Shown: positions 17,579 to 26,250 of the stretch, in pieces
Position numbering within the stretch: the first letter of the stretch is position 1
How the letters are laid out: each line of letters starts with the position of its first letter
From: Chloroflexota bacterium
Lineage (GTDB): Bacteria > Chloroflexota > Anaerolineae > Anaerolineales > Villigracilaceae
DNA length: 64,000 bases
Direction of reading: 5' to 3'
Assembly: GCA_016234495.1 (NCBI GenBank)
Contig: JACRBI010000024.1
Location: forward strand, 124,001 to 188,000
Program-made: the position numbers and the translations under genes
The notes under the pieces: model-generated
Database searches by the model: none
The model's input: only the letters and a program-made list of their open reading frames with translations
What the model was told of the DNA's origin: nothing

Positions 17579-19668
17579 AGCGGCAGTTGGGCGGGTTTTT
17601 GCTATTCGTTATTATTTCATATTTACTTTTCGAGTCATCCCGCGCATTCCAAAAGATTGCCTGGGGAACAGGCGTCTGGTGGAGGGAATATTCACTGACC
17701 TGGGGCGCGGCATATCTTATTTATATTCTGTTTTGCATACTCGTTGTCATTCTAGCCTGGGGTGCTTTGTTTCGCTGGCAGATTCTTCAGCCTGCATTCA
17801 ATCGATTGATTTCAATTCGTGAAAAACTGGGACGCGCACGCTGGATTCCCGCCATCTTCATTTTCATCTCGCCTGTCTGGCTGTTTCAGTACACAGCCTG
17901 GGGATTGGTCTTTAGCGATATTTACATCCGCGTTTTGGTCTGGTGTCTGGTTGTCCTTGCACTTTCATTTTTCATTAAAAAGGGAAACACCTTGTTTGGG
18001 TGGGCAGAGTTTCTCGCCGCGCTCCTTCTGACCTCCAGCGAATTTGTCATTGCTGTTCCCTTCATGAACGTGACCGACTATCCCTTCTCGTTGGGCTGGT
18101 CTGAAGGCAATCGCATGTGGGATTATTCGATCATGTTCGGCAGTCATCTCTATAATTACCCTGCTGACAAACAAATTTACGCCTTGATTGAAGCTGGCAG
18201 GCAGTTCGTTGGCGGCCTGCCATTTATCATCCCCGGTCTGACAATCGGGATGGAACGCTTTTGGATCGCATTAACTGTGGTGCTCCCATATCTTTTACTT
18301 GGGCTGGCAGCATTCCGCTTTTCTCGTAACAACCTAAAGACATGGACCCTCGCCACATTATGGGCATTGATCTTTCTCAAGCAGGGACCCATCCACCCGC
18401 CGCTTGTCCTTTGCGCGGCAGTGACTGCCCTTCTCTGGCGGAGCCCGTTATGGCTGGCGCTTCCCTTCATCGCCCTGACAGGCTACGCCGCTGAGCAAAG
18501 CCGTTACACCTGGTTATTTGCTCCGGGCATCTGGATCGGGATGCTGGAACTGGCTGGAGCCGTCCTGCAGAATAAAAAACTAAATCTCAACCACTGGGCG
18601 CGCGCAATTTCGCTTGCGCTTGTCGGCATGGCAGGCGGGTATTTTGGTCTTACCGGTGGGTGGCTAATGGAAAGCAACACACCCGCAAGCGCTCCAATTC
18701 CTGTAAGCAGCGGCATCGCCGCAAGCATAACTGACCAGCCGCTCCTTTGGTATCGCCTGCTCCCCAACGCCACTTACGGAGCCGGCATTCTGGCAGGTTT
18801 ATTGACTGCCGTTTTGCCGCTGATCGTCATTTTGGTTTACTTGAGTGTCATCAAAAAATGGACTTTGAATATCTGGCAGGCGCTGGCAGTCATAACGCCA
18901 TTGCTTGCTTTTCTTGCTGTTGGGTTGGTCGCGAGCACTAAAATCGGCGGCGGCGGCGACCTGCACAACATGGACATGTTCCTGATCGGGCTGATGTTCG
19001 CCGGGGCGCTGGCGTGGCAGAACGGCGGAAGAGCTTGGCTGGAAAAAATTGAGTCCGCCCCCATCGCGATCAAACTTGTTCTGATCATCCTTTTTGGCCT
19101 GCCCGGATTTATGTCCCTGCCAATTATGCGCACGTTCGACTTTGCCAAAGACCCTGCCTGGCTTGTCACTCTCACAGACGCCCCAAATGTGAAAGCGCTG
19201 GAATTGCATCCATCACAAGAGATTACCGATCGCGCGCTCAAAACCATTCGTGAGGAAATTGCCCTTGCCCAGTCTCAAGGCGGAGAAGTATTGTTCCTCG
19301 ACCAAAGACAATTACTTACCTTTGGCTATATAAAAGACGTCCCCTTGATTCCAGAATACGAGAAAAAGATTTTGATGAATCAAGCCTTGAGTTCGAACGC
19401 CGCCTACTTTGAAACTTTTTATGCAGATATCGCCGCGCGCAAATTCTCGCTGATCATCTCCGACCCGTTGTACACCCCCATTAAAGAAAGCTCTTTTCAA
19501 TTCGGCGAAGAGAACAATGCCTGGGTTAAGTGGGTCTCCAACCCGGTCTTATGTTACTATGATCAAAAAACAACACTAAAGGATGTGGGCGTACAATTGC
19601 TCGCACCTAAAAGCGAGCCGATGGATTGCACCGACCAACTGCCACAGGAAATCACAATTGAACATTAA
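17575..19668 (+). CDS. Large polytopic membrane protein, possible GT-C enzyme
   Basis: 697 aa with about twelve hydrophobic segments spread over residues 8-520, then a soluble C-terminal domain of roughly 170 residues. Early segments include LTWGAAYLIYILFCILVVIL and WIPAIFIFISPVWLFQYTAW. A loop after the fifth segment contains FMNVTDYPFSLGWSEGNRMW, whose Asp and Glu fall where GT-C glycosyltransferases keep acidic residues. No named family was recognised. The position among glycosyltransferases suggests a polyprenyl-phosphate-sugar-using transferase or a polymerase. A Wzy-type polymerase is the main alternative. Confidence 0.6.
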   Translation: MKRQLGGFLLFVIISYLLFESSRAFQKIAWGTGVWWREYSLTWGAAYLIYILFCILVVILAWGALFRWQILQPAFNRLISIREKLGRARWIPAIFIFISPVWLFQYTAWGLVFSDIYIRVLVWCLVVLALSFFIKKGNTLFGWAEFLAALLLTSSEFVIAVPFMNVTDYPFSLGWSEGNRMWDYSIMFGSHLYNYPADKQIYALIEAGRQFVGGLPFIIPGLTIGMERFWIALTVVLPYLLLGLAAFRFSRNNLKTWTLATLWALIFLKQGPIHPPLVLCAAVTALLWRSPLWLALPFIALTGYAAEQSRYTWLFAPGIWIGMLELAGAVLQNKKLNLNHWARAISLALVGMAGGYFGLTGGWLMESNTPASAPIPVSSGIAASITDQPLLWYRLLPNATYGAGILAGLLTAVLPLIVILVYLSVIKKWTLNIWQALAVITPLLAFLAVGLVASTKIGGGGDLHNMDMFLIGLMFAGALAWQNGGRAWLEKIESAPIAIKLVLIILFGLPGFMSLPIMRTFDFAKDPAWLVTLTDAPNVKALELHPSQEITDRALKTIREEIALAQSQGGEVLFLDQRQLLTFGYIKDVPLIPEYEKKILMNQALSSNAAYFETFYADIAARKFSLIISDPLYTPIKESSFQFGEENNAWVKWVSNPVLCYYDQKTTLKDVGVQLLAPKSEPMDCTDQLPQEITIEH

Positions 19669-20482
19669 TTATCTTGCGCTTCGTTTGCTTCGTCACTTCA
19701 TGCCGGAATCAGTGGCGCGTTTTCTTTTAAAACGCAGGTGGATCATTAAACCCGGGCTGGAGTCGAACGACCCGGCTGCGGCGGTCGCCCAATATATTGA
19801 CTCATTAACTGCGCGCGGTCGATCCATTAACGGGAAGCGGATTCTGCTCTTTGGCTATGGCGGCCGTTTTGCAGTAGGCGTCGAACTGCTGCGCCGCGGC
19901 GCAGGGCACGTTGTGCTTTGCGATCATTTCGTACTGCTGGACAAGGAACGTAACCGCGAACTACTTTCAGACTACGCTGATTTCCTGGTCGAGAATGGCG
20001 GCGACGCGGAGCCGCGCCCGGAATTCATCACCCTGCTGCATGGCGACATTCGCGAGGACTCTGTCCAGAAGCAAATCGCAGAAGTGGATTATGTTCTGAG
20101 CACATCGGTCTATGAGCATCTGGACGATGTGGATGGGATCACGCGCGCGCTCGCAAAGTTGACTTCGCCCAACGGCGTTCAATTACATTTTGTGGATCTG
20201 CGCGATCACTACTTCAAATTTCCGTTTGAAATGCTGACATTCTCAGAACGCACATGGCGGAATTTCCTTAACCCAACGAGCAACTTAAACCGCTTCCGCC
20301 TGACCAGCTATCGGGAAGTGTTCGACGCGCATTTTCAAAAAGTGAACATCACGGTTTTACAGCGGCTTGAGGATGATTTCCGCGCCGCCCGCAGGCACAT
20401 CCGCCCTGAGTTTCTGACAGGTGACGAATCTGTTGACTCTGTCGCCTTGATCCAGGTTTTTGTGGAAGAGCCAAAACTTTAA
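19658..20482 (+). CDS. SAM-dependent methyltransferase-like protein
   Basis: 274 aa from a TTG at 19658 that overlaps the previous gene and follows AGGAA; an in-frame GTG at 19583 lies deep inside the upstream gene and is rejected. RILLFGYGGRFAVGVELLRRG corresponds to the SAM-binding glycine loop. IAEVDYVLSTSVYEHLDD corresponds to motifs IV-V of class I methyltransferases, and GVQLHFVDLRDHYFKFPFEM follows. It may methylate the glycan end or a sugar nucleotide. The acceptor is unknown. Confidence 0.7.
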   Translation: MNINYLALRLLRHFMPESVARFLLKRRWIIKPGLESNDPAAAVAQYIDSLTARGRSINGKRILLFGYGGRFAVGVELLRRGAGHVVLCDHFVLLDKERNRELLSDYADFLVENGGDAEPRPEFITLLHGDIREDSVQKQIAEVDYVLSTSVYEHLDDVDGITRALAKLTSPNGVQLHFVDLRDHYFKFPFEMLTFSERTWRNFLNPTSNLNRFRLTSYREVFDAHFQKVNITVLQRLEDDFRAARRHIRPEFLTGDESVDSVALIQVFVEEPKL

Positions 20483-20497
20483 ATGGAGTTTCCCGCA

Positions 20498-22144
20498 ATG
20501 CAGCGAATTACCGGCTTAATCACTCGAAACGAAAAGTTGATTCCAGTTTTTATTTTCCTGCTTTTCCTCGCCGCCTCCACTCCCGGCGTGAGTTGGGGCG
20601 TGCCCGCGCTTTGGAATCCCGATGAGTTGGTGTGGCGCGTGGATAATGCCCTGCGCGGCGAGCTTCAGTTCGATGTGACAGAACCCGATTTCAATTACCC
20701 GTCCCTGCCAAAGTATGTGATGTATGGAATTGGAACGGTCGTTTATGGGATGGGGTTTTCCACTGCGAAATTCATTATTGCGGCGCGGCTATTCTCGGCG
20801 GTGCTGGGCGCGATCAGCGGAGTTCTCATCTACCATTTGGCGCGCAGCATCGGCTTGAAAGTGACGTCCTCCGCACTGGCTGCCTTGATATACATTGCAA
20901 GCGGCGCGGCCGCTGAAAACAGCCGGTACGCGCACAATGACCTGTACCTGCAATTTTTTTCAATCCTGTGCGTTTATTTTGCAGTCAAGTATCAGTTCAC
21001 AAAATCAAGAACTTGGATTTACGCTTCGTTTTTTTCTGTCGGGCTGGCGGCTTCAAGCAAATACACAGGCGGGAGCCTTTTGCTTGTGCCTTTGTTCGTT
21101 TTGATCTTCATGAATTGGGCCAAACTGCGCACAGACCGGGTTCGGTCGTTGGGAATTTTGTTTGCCGGCGGCCTGCTCAGCTTTGGCGGATATGCCCTCG
21201 GCACCCCCACGGCTTTGATTTCGCCGGTCTATTATTTCTCGAACGTGATCCCCGCCCTCCAGCGTTACCGCTCATATGGGTTTAACTCCGGCAGTCCGTT
21301 CGGGCTGATCGGTCAATGGGATATTTTTTACGAAGCAGTGGGACCGTTTGCCTACTACCTTTTCATCTTTTGTTTTATCTGGTTTGCAGTGAAACTGGTC
21401 TTGTGGAAATTTAAAAAAATACAAATGGATGAAAAACAAGCACAGGCGTTTCTGATCCTGGCCGCGGCCGTGGTCATTTTCGATCTGCCTTTCCTTGTGT
21501 CAATTAATTACATTCCGCGTTATTTTATTCCGTTCGTGCCGTTCCTGTCTGTCATGAGCGTGTTCTTCCTCAAAGAGATCATTGACCTTGCTGCGGCTAA
21601 AAGCTGGAAATTTATTCCATCTCTGGTCACCATTTTGCTCGTATTGGGAATTTCCCATTCCATGCTGCGACTGGTGAGCACAGCGCTGTTATTCTTGAAC
21701 GACGCGCGCATCCCTGCCGGTGAACATATTGCCACAATTCGCGGATACCAGAACACAATTGAATACACTCTGTACCCGCCTATCGTAAACAAAAAACAAT
21801 TCTACGGGGCAGCGCGCAATTATCCGATCTACTTTGTCAAATACTCCGACGACATTGTCCCAACCGGCGGACGATTTGAATACAACCAGGGCGAGCAGGG
21901 ATTGCTGGAACGCGAAGTGGATTTCTTTGTCGTTGACTCGCTGACCTACTCAAGGCTGCTGGAAAACGAAAGGATCTGCCGCACCATTCCGGTTGAGTGT
22001 GACTTCTTCAAAAAACTGCTCGCCGGCGAGATCACGTCGTTCCGTCTGGTTGAGGAATTCGCCTATACCCTGCCGCCCTACCTGCCGCAGTTGACAGTTC
22101 GAGGGGTAAACCCGGAAATACGAATCTACGAGCGGGTTCGGTAA
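20498..22144 (+). CDS. Glycosyltransferase family 39-like membrane protein
   Basis: 548 aa. The ATG at 20498 has GGAG nine bases upstream; an in-frame ATG at 20483 would add five residues. After the first hydrophobic helix the periplasmic loop GVPALWNPDELVWRVDNAL carries the acidic Asp-Glu pair expected of GT-C enzymes. About ten further membrane helices follow, then a short soluble tail. SARLFS-type text (IAARLFSAVLGAISGVLIYHLAR) is typical of the GT39/ArnT group. It probably uses a polyprenyl-phosphate sugar on the outer face of the membrane. It sits immediately upstream of the flippase. Confidence 0.72.
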   Translation: MQRITGLITRNEKLIPVFIFLLFLAASTPGVSWGVPALWNPDELVWRVDNALRGELQFDVTEPDFNYPSLPKYVMYGIGTVVYGMGFSTAKFIIAARLFSAVLGAISGVLIYHLARSIGLKVTSSALAALIYIASGAAAENSRYAHNDLYLQFFSILCVYFAVKYQFTKSRTWIYASFFSVGLAASSKYTGGSLLLVPLFVLIFMNWAKLRTDRVRSLGILFAGGLLSFGGYALGTPTALISPVYYFSNVIPALQRYRSYGFNSGSPFGLIGQWDIFYEAVGPFAYYLFIFCFIWFAVKLVLWKFKKIQMDEKQAQAFLILAAAVVIFDLPFLVSINYIPRYFIPFVPFLSVMSVFFLKEIIDLAAAKSWKFIPSLVTILLVLGISHSMLRLVSTALLFLNDARIPAGEHIATIRGYQNTIEYTLYPPIVNKKQFYGAARNYPIYFVKYSDDIVPTGGRFEYNQGEQGLLEREVDFFVVDSLTYSRLLENERICRTIPVECDFFKKLLAGEITSFRLVEEFAYTLPPYLPQLTVRGVNPEIRIYERVR

Positions 22145-22153
22145 AATCCAACC

Positions 22154-23485
22154 ATGCAGATTCCCGCCAAATTCAAGAACGATCCGTTGATGAATCGAGT
22201 GCTGCGCTCCAGCGGGGCGCTGTTCAGCGCGAACACGATCAGCCTGGGGTTGAGCATTTTACAGGGAGCGCTGGTCACGCGTATGCTGGGGCTGGAAGGT
22301 TATGGTCTGCTGGGCGTGATTATGGCTTATGCCTCGGTAGTGAACAGCATATTCTCATTCCGCATGAGCGAGTTGGTCGTACGCTACGGCGGCGAGTACC
22401 TCGCAAAAGGTGAAAAGGATAAAGCCTCGTCTGTGATGAAAGCCGCCGCGTTGACCGAAGCAGCGGTCTCGCTGATTGCCTTCCTCGTCGTGGCGTTCAC
22501 GGCAGGTCTGGCTGAGCGCTACCTGACCGAAACCCCGGGCATCGCGTGGATGTTTACGGTCTTCGCGGTCGGTCTGCTCGCCAACTTCAACACGGAAACA
22601 TCCACGGGCATCTTGCAAGCGACGCATAAAATCAAATTGCAGGGGCTGGTCAACCTGACCCAAAGCGCCTTCACTTTGCTCGTAATCGTTATCGCCTACT
22701 TAACGAACCGGACATTAACCTTCGTGCTCGGCGCGTACCTGCTTGGTAAAACCATTTACGGGTTGGGAATTTTTATCGCCGCGCAGACTCAATTGCGCCG
22801 CACGCTGGGCGGCGGATGGTGGAAGACCCCGTTCTCCGCGATCACATCGGCAAAGGAATTGATTCGTTTTGCGGTGAGTTCAAACATCAGCGCGACCATC
22901 ATTAAGATCTTTCGCGAAAGCGAACTCCTGTGGGTCGCTTTGTTTCTCCCAACCGAGGTTGTTGGCCTTTACCGCGTTGCCTATACCATCGCTCATTTCC
23001 TCTCCATTCCCGCCGACCCGTTTATATCAACCACTTTCCCGGAGATCAACCGTCTGGTCGTGGACAAGACATGGCGCCGCCTGAAAGATTTTTTGCGCAA
23101 GATCACAACGCTTTCATTTGCAATCAATTTTTTGCTTGGCATTGGCTTCGTGTTTTTTGGGCGCTGGATCATTCAAATTTATTCCGGTGAAAAATTTATC
23201 CCCGCCTACCCAGCCCTCATCGCTCTAACCATCGGTCTTGCCTTCAATTACACACTCTTTTGGAATCGTCCGCTTTTGCTTTCGCTTGGTCTGCCCGACT
23301 TTCCCGTTTGGGTCACGCTGACAGTTGGTATCGTCAAACTCTTGCTGGCATTTTGGCTGATTCCGAAATATGGTATCGTAGCGGCAGGCGCGCTGCTTTC
23401 ATTTTATTACATCGCCTCGGTCGGCATCATGGTCCTGCGCGGGTTGAAAGAGATTCAAAAACATGAAAATCGCAGTCATCACTAA
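22154..23485 (+). CDS. Oligosaccharide flippase family protein (Wzx-like)
   Basis: 443 aa with about twelve to fourteen hydrophobic segments. The opening LRSSGALFSANTISLGLSILQGALVTRMLG is the first helix pair of the PST/MATE-like flippases, and GLYRVAYTIAHFLSIPADPF near residue 275 is a typical central motif. It moves undecaprenyl-linked oligosaccharides to the outer leaflet. The same locus already encodes a Wzm/Wzt ABC exporter, so either two glycans are made or one is assembled in two steps. A TAAAAT box lies exactly six bases before the start codon (22142-22147). Confidence 0.85.
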   Translation: MQIPAKFKNDPLMNRVLRSSGALFSANTISLGLSILQGALVTRMLGLEGYGLLGVIMAYASVVNSIFSFRMSELVVRYGGEYLAKGEKDKASSVMKAAALTEAAVSLIAFLVVAFTAGLAERYLTETPGIAWMFTVFAVGLLANFNTETSTGILQATHKIKLQGLVNLTQSAFTLLVIVIAYLTNRTLTFVLGAYLLGKTIYGLGIFIAAQTQLRRTLGGGWWKTPFSAITSAKELIRFAVSSNISATIIKIFRESELLWVALFLPTEVVGLYRVAYTIAHFLSIPADPFISTTFPEINRLVVDKTWRRLKDFLRKITTLSFAINFLLGIGFVFFGRWIIQIYSGEKFIPAYPALIALTIGLAFNYTLFWNRPLLLSLGLPDFPVWVTLTVGIVKLLLAFWLIPKYGIVAAGALLSFYYIASVGIMVLRGLKEIQKHENRSHH

Positions 23486-24605
23486 TTCACGAATACCATC
23501 CCTCACCGCCAATTCGATTCAGGCGATGAAGGTCACTCAGGCATTAATGCAATTGGAACATGATGTCTGCCTGTTTGCACCGCGCGAGACTGAGGCAGTT
23601 TCCTCCCAATCGCTTTTGACTCATTACGGGCTGCGGATCGCTCCCCGCCTTGAACTGCTTCCGTCCGAAAGGCATCTCAAACGCTTTGACTTTATCCTGC
23701 ACGCGCGGCGCGCCGCGAAAAGATTCAACGCCGACTTAATCTACACCTGGCTGCCGCAATCCGCCGTGCTTGGATTATGGGATGGGAATCCGGTTGTGCT
23801 TGAAATGCACGGCGACATATCCGGGAAAATGGGCGCGTGGTGGCTGCGTCAATTCTGGAAGGTAAAAGGTAACAAGGCCATGACCGTCACCACGTCAGCG
23901 TTGCGAAAGGCTTTGGAACGCTCGACCAAATTCCAGTTTAAAAATGACTCCGTGCTCATCGCGCCAAACGGCGTCGAGTTGGAGAAATATGCCGGGCTGC
24001 CGAATCCGCCTGAAGCAAGACATCAACTAAACCTGCCCGAAGGGTTGACGGTTGGATTCACGGGTCATATTTACCCGGGGCGCGGTGCGGAGTTGTTGTT
24101 TGAACTGGCGAAACAAATGCCGCAGGTAAATTTTTTGTGGGTCGGCGGCACGCCGGAGTTGGTGGGTGCGTGGCGCGGTAAATTGACAGATGCCGGCATA
24201 ACGAATGTGACGTTGACGGGTTTTGTGCAGCATGAACGCATCGCGCTGTATCAGGCCGCGGCGGATATTTTGCTTATGCCGTACAGCCGCACCATCGAAG
24301 CCAGCAGCGGGCAGGACATTGCCGAGGTCATCAACCCAATGAAGATGTTCGAGTACATGGCGTCTGGCCGTGCGATCGTTTCGGCAGATTTGCCTTCGAT
24401 CCGTGAGGTGCTGAATGATGGGAATGCGGTGTTTTGCGAGCCCGGTGATATTGGAAAGTGGAAGTCGGCGATTGAGTCTTTGCTTGCAGACGAATCACGC
24501 AGGCGTGAGCTGGGCGCCCGGGCGCGCAGGGATGTGGAAAATTTAACCTGGCTAAAACGAGAGGAAAATATTTTGAGGGTTATAATAGCCACATTTGAAT
24601 CATGA
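23463..24605 (+). CDS. Glycosyltransferase family 4
   Basis: 380 aa, overlapping the flippase by 23 bases. The N-terminus is MKIAVITNSRIPSLTANSIQAMKV, with FNADLIYTWLPQSAVLGLW near residue 80. The donor half has TVGFTGHIYPGRGAELLFEL near 195, and MPYSRTIEASSGQDIAEVINPMKMFEYMASGRAIV (two adjoining motifs) as the E-x7-E region. It appears to be the last glycosyltransferase of the surface-glycan locus. Confidence 0.87.
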   Translation: MKIAVITNSRIPSLTANSIQAMKVTQALMQLEHDVCLFAPRETEAVSSQSLLTHYGLRIAPRLELLPSERHLKRFDFILHARRAAKRFNADLIYTWLPQSAVLGLWDGNPVVLEMHGDISGKMGAWWLRQFWKVKGNKAMTVTTSALRKALERSTKFQFKNDSVLIAPNGVELEKYAGLPNPPEARHQLNLPEGLTVGFTGHIYPGRGAELLFELAKQMPQVNFLWVGGTPELVGAWRGKLTDAGITNVTLTGFVQHERIALYQAAADILLMPYSRTIEASSGQDIAEVINPMKMFEYMASGRAIVSADLPSIREVLNDGNAVFCEPGDIGKWKSAIESLLADESRRRELGARARRDVENLTWLKREENILRVIIATFES

Positions 24606-24644
24606 CTTGTGAAGAAATTTGAAACCATAAAAACCAGGGAATTT

Positions 24645-25202
24645 ATGCGGATCACAAAATATTTACGTGCTGACCAGGAGAATATTGCCCGCTTTCTTGC
24701 CGTGCTTGGCAGCGGGTCGGTTGCGCTCAGCACCAGCAAGCGTGCCCGTCCTGGTTTCTTTATTTTTGCGCAGCCCTTTATCCGTGAATATATTGAAGGT
24801 GGGCTTTTCAAAAAAGAGGAACTACTGATCAAAGCTTTGGAAGAAGGCGGGTTTCCCCCGGACGACGGCCCGGTGGGAGCGATCCGCAGCGACCATAAGA
24901 AAACCCGCGAGGCTGCCGAGATGATGATCAACGCGGCAAAGCACTGGCAGGCCGGCGATGAAATTGCGCGCTCCGAGGTGGGCTGGGCCGCCAGTCAGTT
25001 TACGTCTGCGGTTCGGACTCACCTTGAGCGCCTGAAGAACCTGATCTTCCCGCTGCTGGAGCAGACCATTTCCATCGAAGATGAACATAAAATTTCAGAG
25101 GGGATGAATAACCTCATCTTCGAAGGCAGTTTGAATGAAGGCCCGCAAAAGTACGTCAAGATGATCGAAGAACTGGAAGAGGAACTGGGCGACTGGAAGT
25201 AG
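24645..25202 (+). CDS. Hemerythrin-like domain protein with missing ligands
   Basis: 185 aa from the ATG at 24645, preceded by AGGG; a GTG at 24609 is possible. The order of helices fits the hemerythrin HHE fold: LRADQENIARFLAVLGSG, then FFIFAQPFIREYIEGGLFKKEELLI, then IRSDHKKTREAAEMM, then RTHLERLKNLIFPLLE. Normal members bind two irons through several His and Glu residues. Here the first helix has Gln and the second has Gly-Leu where His residues are expected, so only the third and fourth helices keep a His. A di-iron site seems unlikely. A rho-independent terminator follows. Confidence 0.65.
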   Translation: MRITKYLRADQENIARFLAVLGSGSVALSTSKRARPGFFIFAQPFIREYIEGGLFKKEELLIKALEEGGFPPDDGPVGAIRSDHKKTREAAEMMINAAKHWQAGDEIARSEVGWAASQFTSAVRTHLERLKNLIFPLLEQTISIEDEHKISEGMNNLIFEGSLNEGPQKYVKMIEELEEELGDWK

Positions 25203-25225
25203 GCACGATGGCACATCAACACATG

Positions 25226-25258
25226 GAGCAGGCTGAAAGGTCTGCTCTTTTTATTTTT
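25226..25258 (+). terminator. Rho-independent terminator
   Basis: GAGCAG (25226-25231) pairs with CTGCTC (25242-25247) around a ten-base loop and is followed by TTTTTATTTTT. It closes the transcript of the hemerythrin-like gene and insulates the toxin-antitoxin-like pair that follows. Confidence 0.85.
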
Positions 25259-25270
25259 AATGCCCAATGC

Positions 25271-25316
25271 TATAATGACCTAAATAATAGGTCATATGAA
25301 CCACAAAACAGGTCAT
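25271..25316 (+). promoter_or_regulatory. Promoter with palindromic operator for the wHTH/NTase pair
   Basis: A consensus -10 box TATAAT (25271-25276) overlaps a perfect inverted repeat, ATGACCTA (25275-25282), five-base spacer, TAGGTCAT (25288-25295). A third half-site AGGTCAT lies at 25310-25316. A repressor bound here would cover the -10 box and the start of transcription. The winged-helix protein encoded just downstream is the obvious candidate, which would make the operon self-repressed. No good -35 box was seen, because that region is the T-tract of the preceding terminator. Confidence 0.7.
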
Positions 25317-25331
25317 CAGGAGTGCAGCAAA

Positions 25332-25661
25332 ATGATTGAAACACTATTAGGTTCAAAAAATGCGGAGAGGGTATTAATTTATATCTTTTCACGGGGAGAG
25401 GGATATGCGCGGGAAATCGCGAATTACTACGAGACCGGGTTAAGCCCCATTCAAAAGCAATTGGACAAACTTGAGGCAGGCGGAGTATTGGTCAGTCGCG
25501 AGGTAGGCCGGGCGCGGCCTTATGTATTTAATCCGCGCTATCCTTTCATGAACGAGTTGAAAAGCCTGCTGGAAAAGGCTCTTTCTTTTTATCCGCAGGT
25601 GGAAAGGGAAGATCTAATCATGAACAGGCGCAGGCCGCGCGCAAAGGGAAAAGACTTATGA
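25332..25661 (+). CDS. Winged-helix protein, candidate antitoxin/repressor
   Basis: 109 aa from the ATG at 25332, which has AGGAGT ten bases upstream; an in-frame ATG at 25296 would start inside the operator region. MIETLLGSKNAERVLIYIFSRG, then YAREIANYYETGLSPIQKQLDKL, then GRARPYVFNPRYPF show an ArsR/MarR-like winged helix. The gene overlaps the nucleotidyltransferase gene by four bases. Winged-helix protein plus nucleotidyltransferase is the layout of AbiEi/AbiEii-like type IV toxin-antitoxin pairs. Here the helix protein is shorter than AbiEi and lacks its C-terminal domain. Confidence 0.75.
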   Translation: MIETLLGSKNAERVLIYIFSRGEGYAREIANYYETGLSPIQKQLDKLEAGGVLVSREVGRARPYVFNPRYPFMNELKSLLEKALSFYPQVEREDLIMNRRRPRAKGKDL

Positions 25662-26188
25662 AGCAAATTAAAAATATGACTCAAGTTGAACTGGCGGCAT
25701 ATGTTCAATCCTGCCTGCAAAAGGAAGGAATCGATGTAGTGCTCTCCGGCGGAAGCGCAGTCTCTTTTTACAGCGGCAACAAGTATGTTTCAAAAGACCT
25801 GGACTTGATCAATGCTTATTTTGCAAAAAGACAGGCAATTAAGACTGTCATGCGAAAGGCAGGTTTCCATGAGCAGGGACGGTATTTCATGTCCCCGGAG
25901 ACAAGTTTCTTTGTAGAGTTCCCGGATGGGCCTCTTTCAATTGGAGAGGAGCCTGTAAAAGAGGTTGATGAATTTGAGTTGGCGACCGGGACCTTGAAAA
26001 TTATCTCGGCAACGGATTGTGTGAAAGACAGGTTATGTGCCTACTTTTTCTGGAATGACCAGCAAGGGTTGGCTCAAGCCGTGATGGTTACTCAAAGTCA
26101 AAACGTGGATTTGAGGGAAATAAAACGCTGGTCTAAAGTAGAGGGGAAGGAAACAGAATTTTTGGTCTTCAAAAGCAAGTTAAGGTGA
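25658..26188 (+). CDS. Nucleotidyltransferase-like protein, candidate AbiEii/MenT-type toxin
   Basis: 176 aa. IDVVLSGGSAVSFYSGNKYVSKDLDLI near residues 24-50 is the nucleotidyltransferase signature: Gly-Gly-Ser followed by the Asp-x-Asp pair in KDLDLI. A later FFVEFPDGPLSIG supplies a possible third acidic strand, and ATDCVKDRLCAYFFWND resembles the helix after the catalytic domain. Toxins of this fold add nucleotides to tRNA or other targets. It is translationally coupled to the winged-helix gene. A nucleotidyltransferase with a metabolic role remains possible. Confidence 0.72.
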   Translation: MKQIKNMTQVELAAYVQSCLQKEGIDVVLSGGSAVSFYSGNKYVSKDLDLINAYFAKRQAIKTVMRKAGFHEQGRYFMSPETSFFVEFPDGPLSIGEEPVKEVDEFELATGTLKIISATDCVKDRLCAYFFWNDQQGLAQAVMVTQSQNVDLREIKRWSKVEGKETEFLVFKSKLR

Positions 26189-26198
26189 CAAACGTCCA

Positions 26199-26227
26199 TT
26201 GCTGAAAAATTATATATAATATACAAT
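26199..26227 (+). promoter_or_regulatory. Likely promoter of the cupin gene
   Basis: TTGCTG (26199-26204) is separated by 17 bases from TACAAT (26222-26227) in a strongly AT-rich stretch, with another TATAAT at 26215-26220. The cupin start follows 23 bases after the -10 box, with GGAG upstream of it. Confidence 0.5.
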
Positions 26228-26250
26228 CTCGTCCATTCTGGAGAAGAGTC

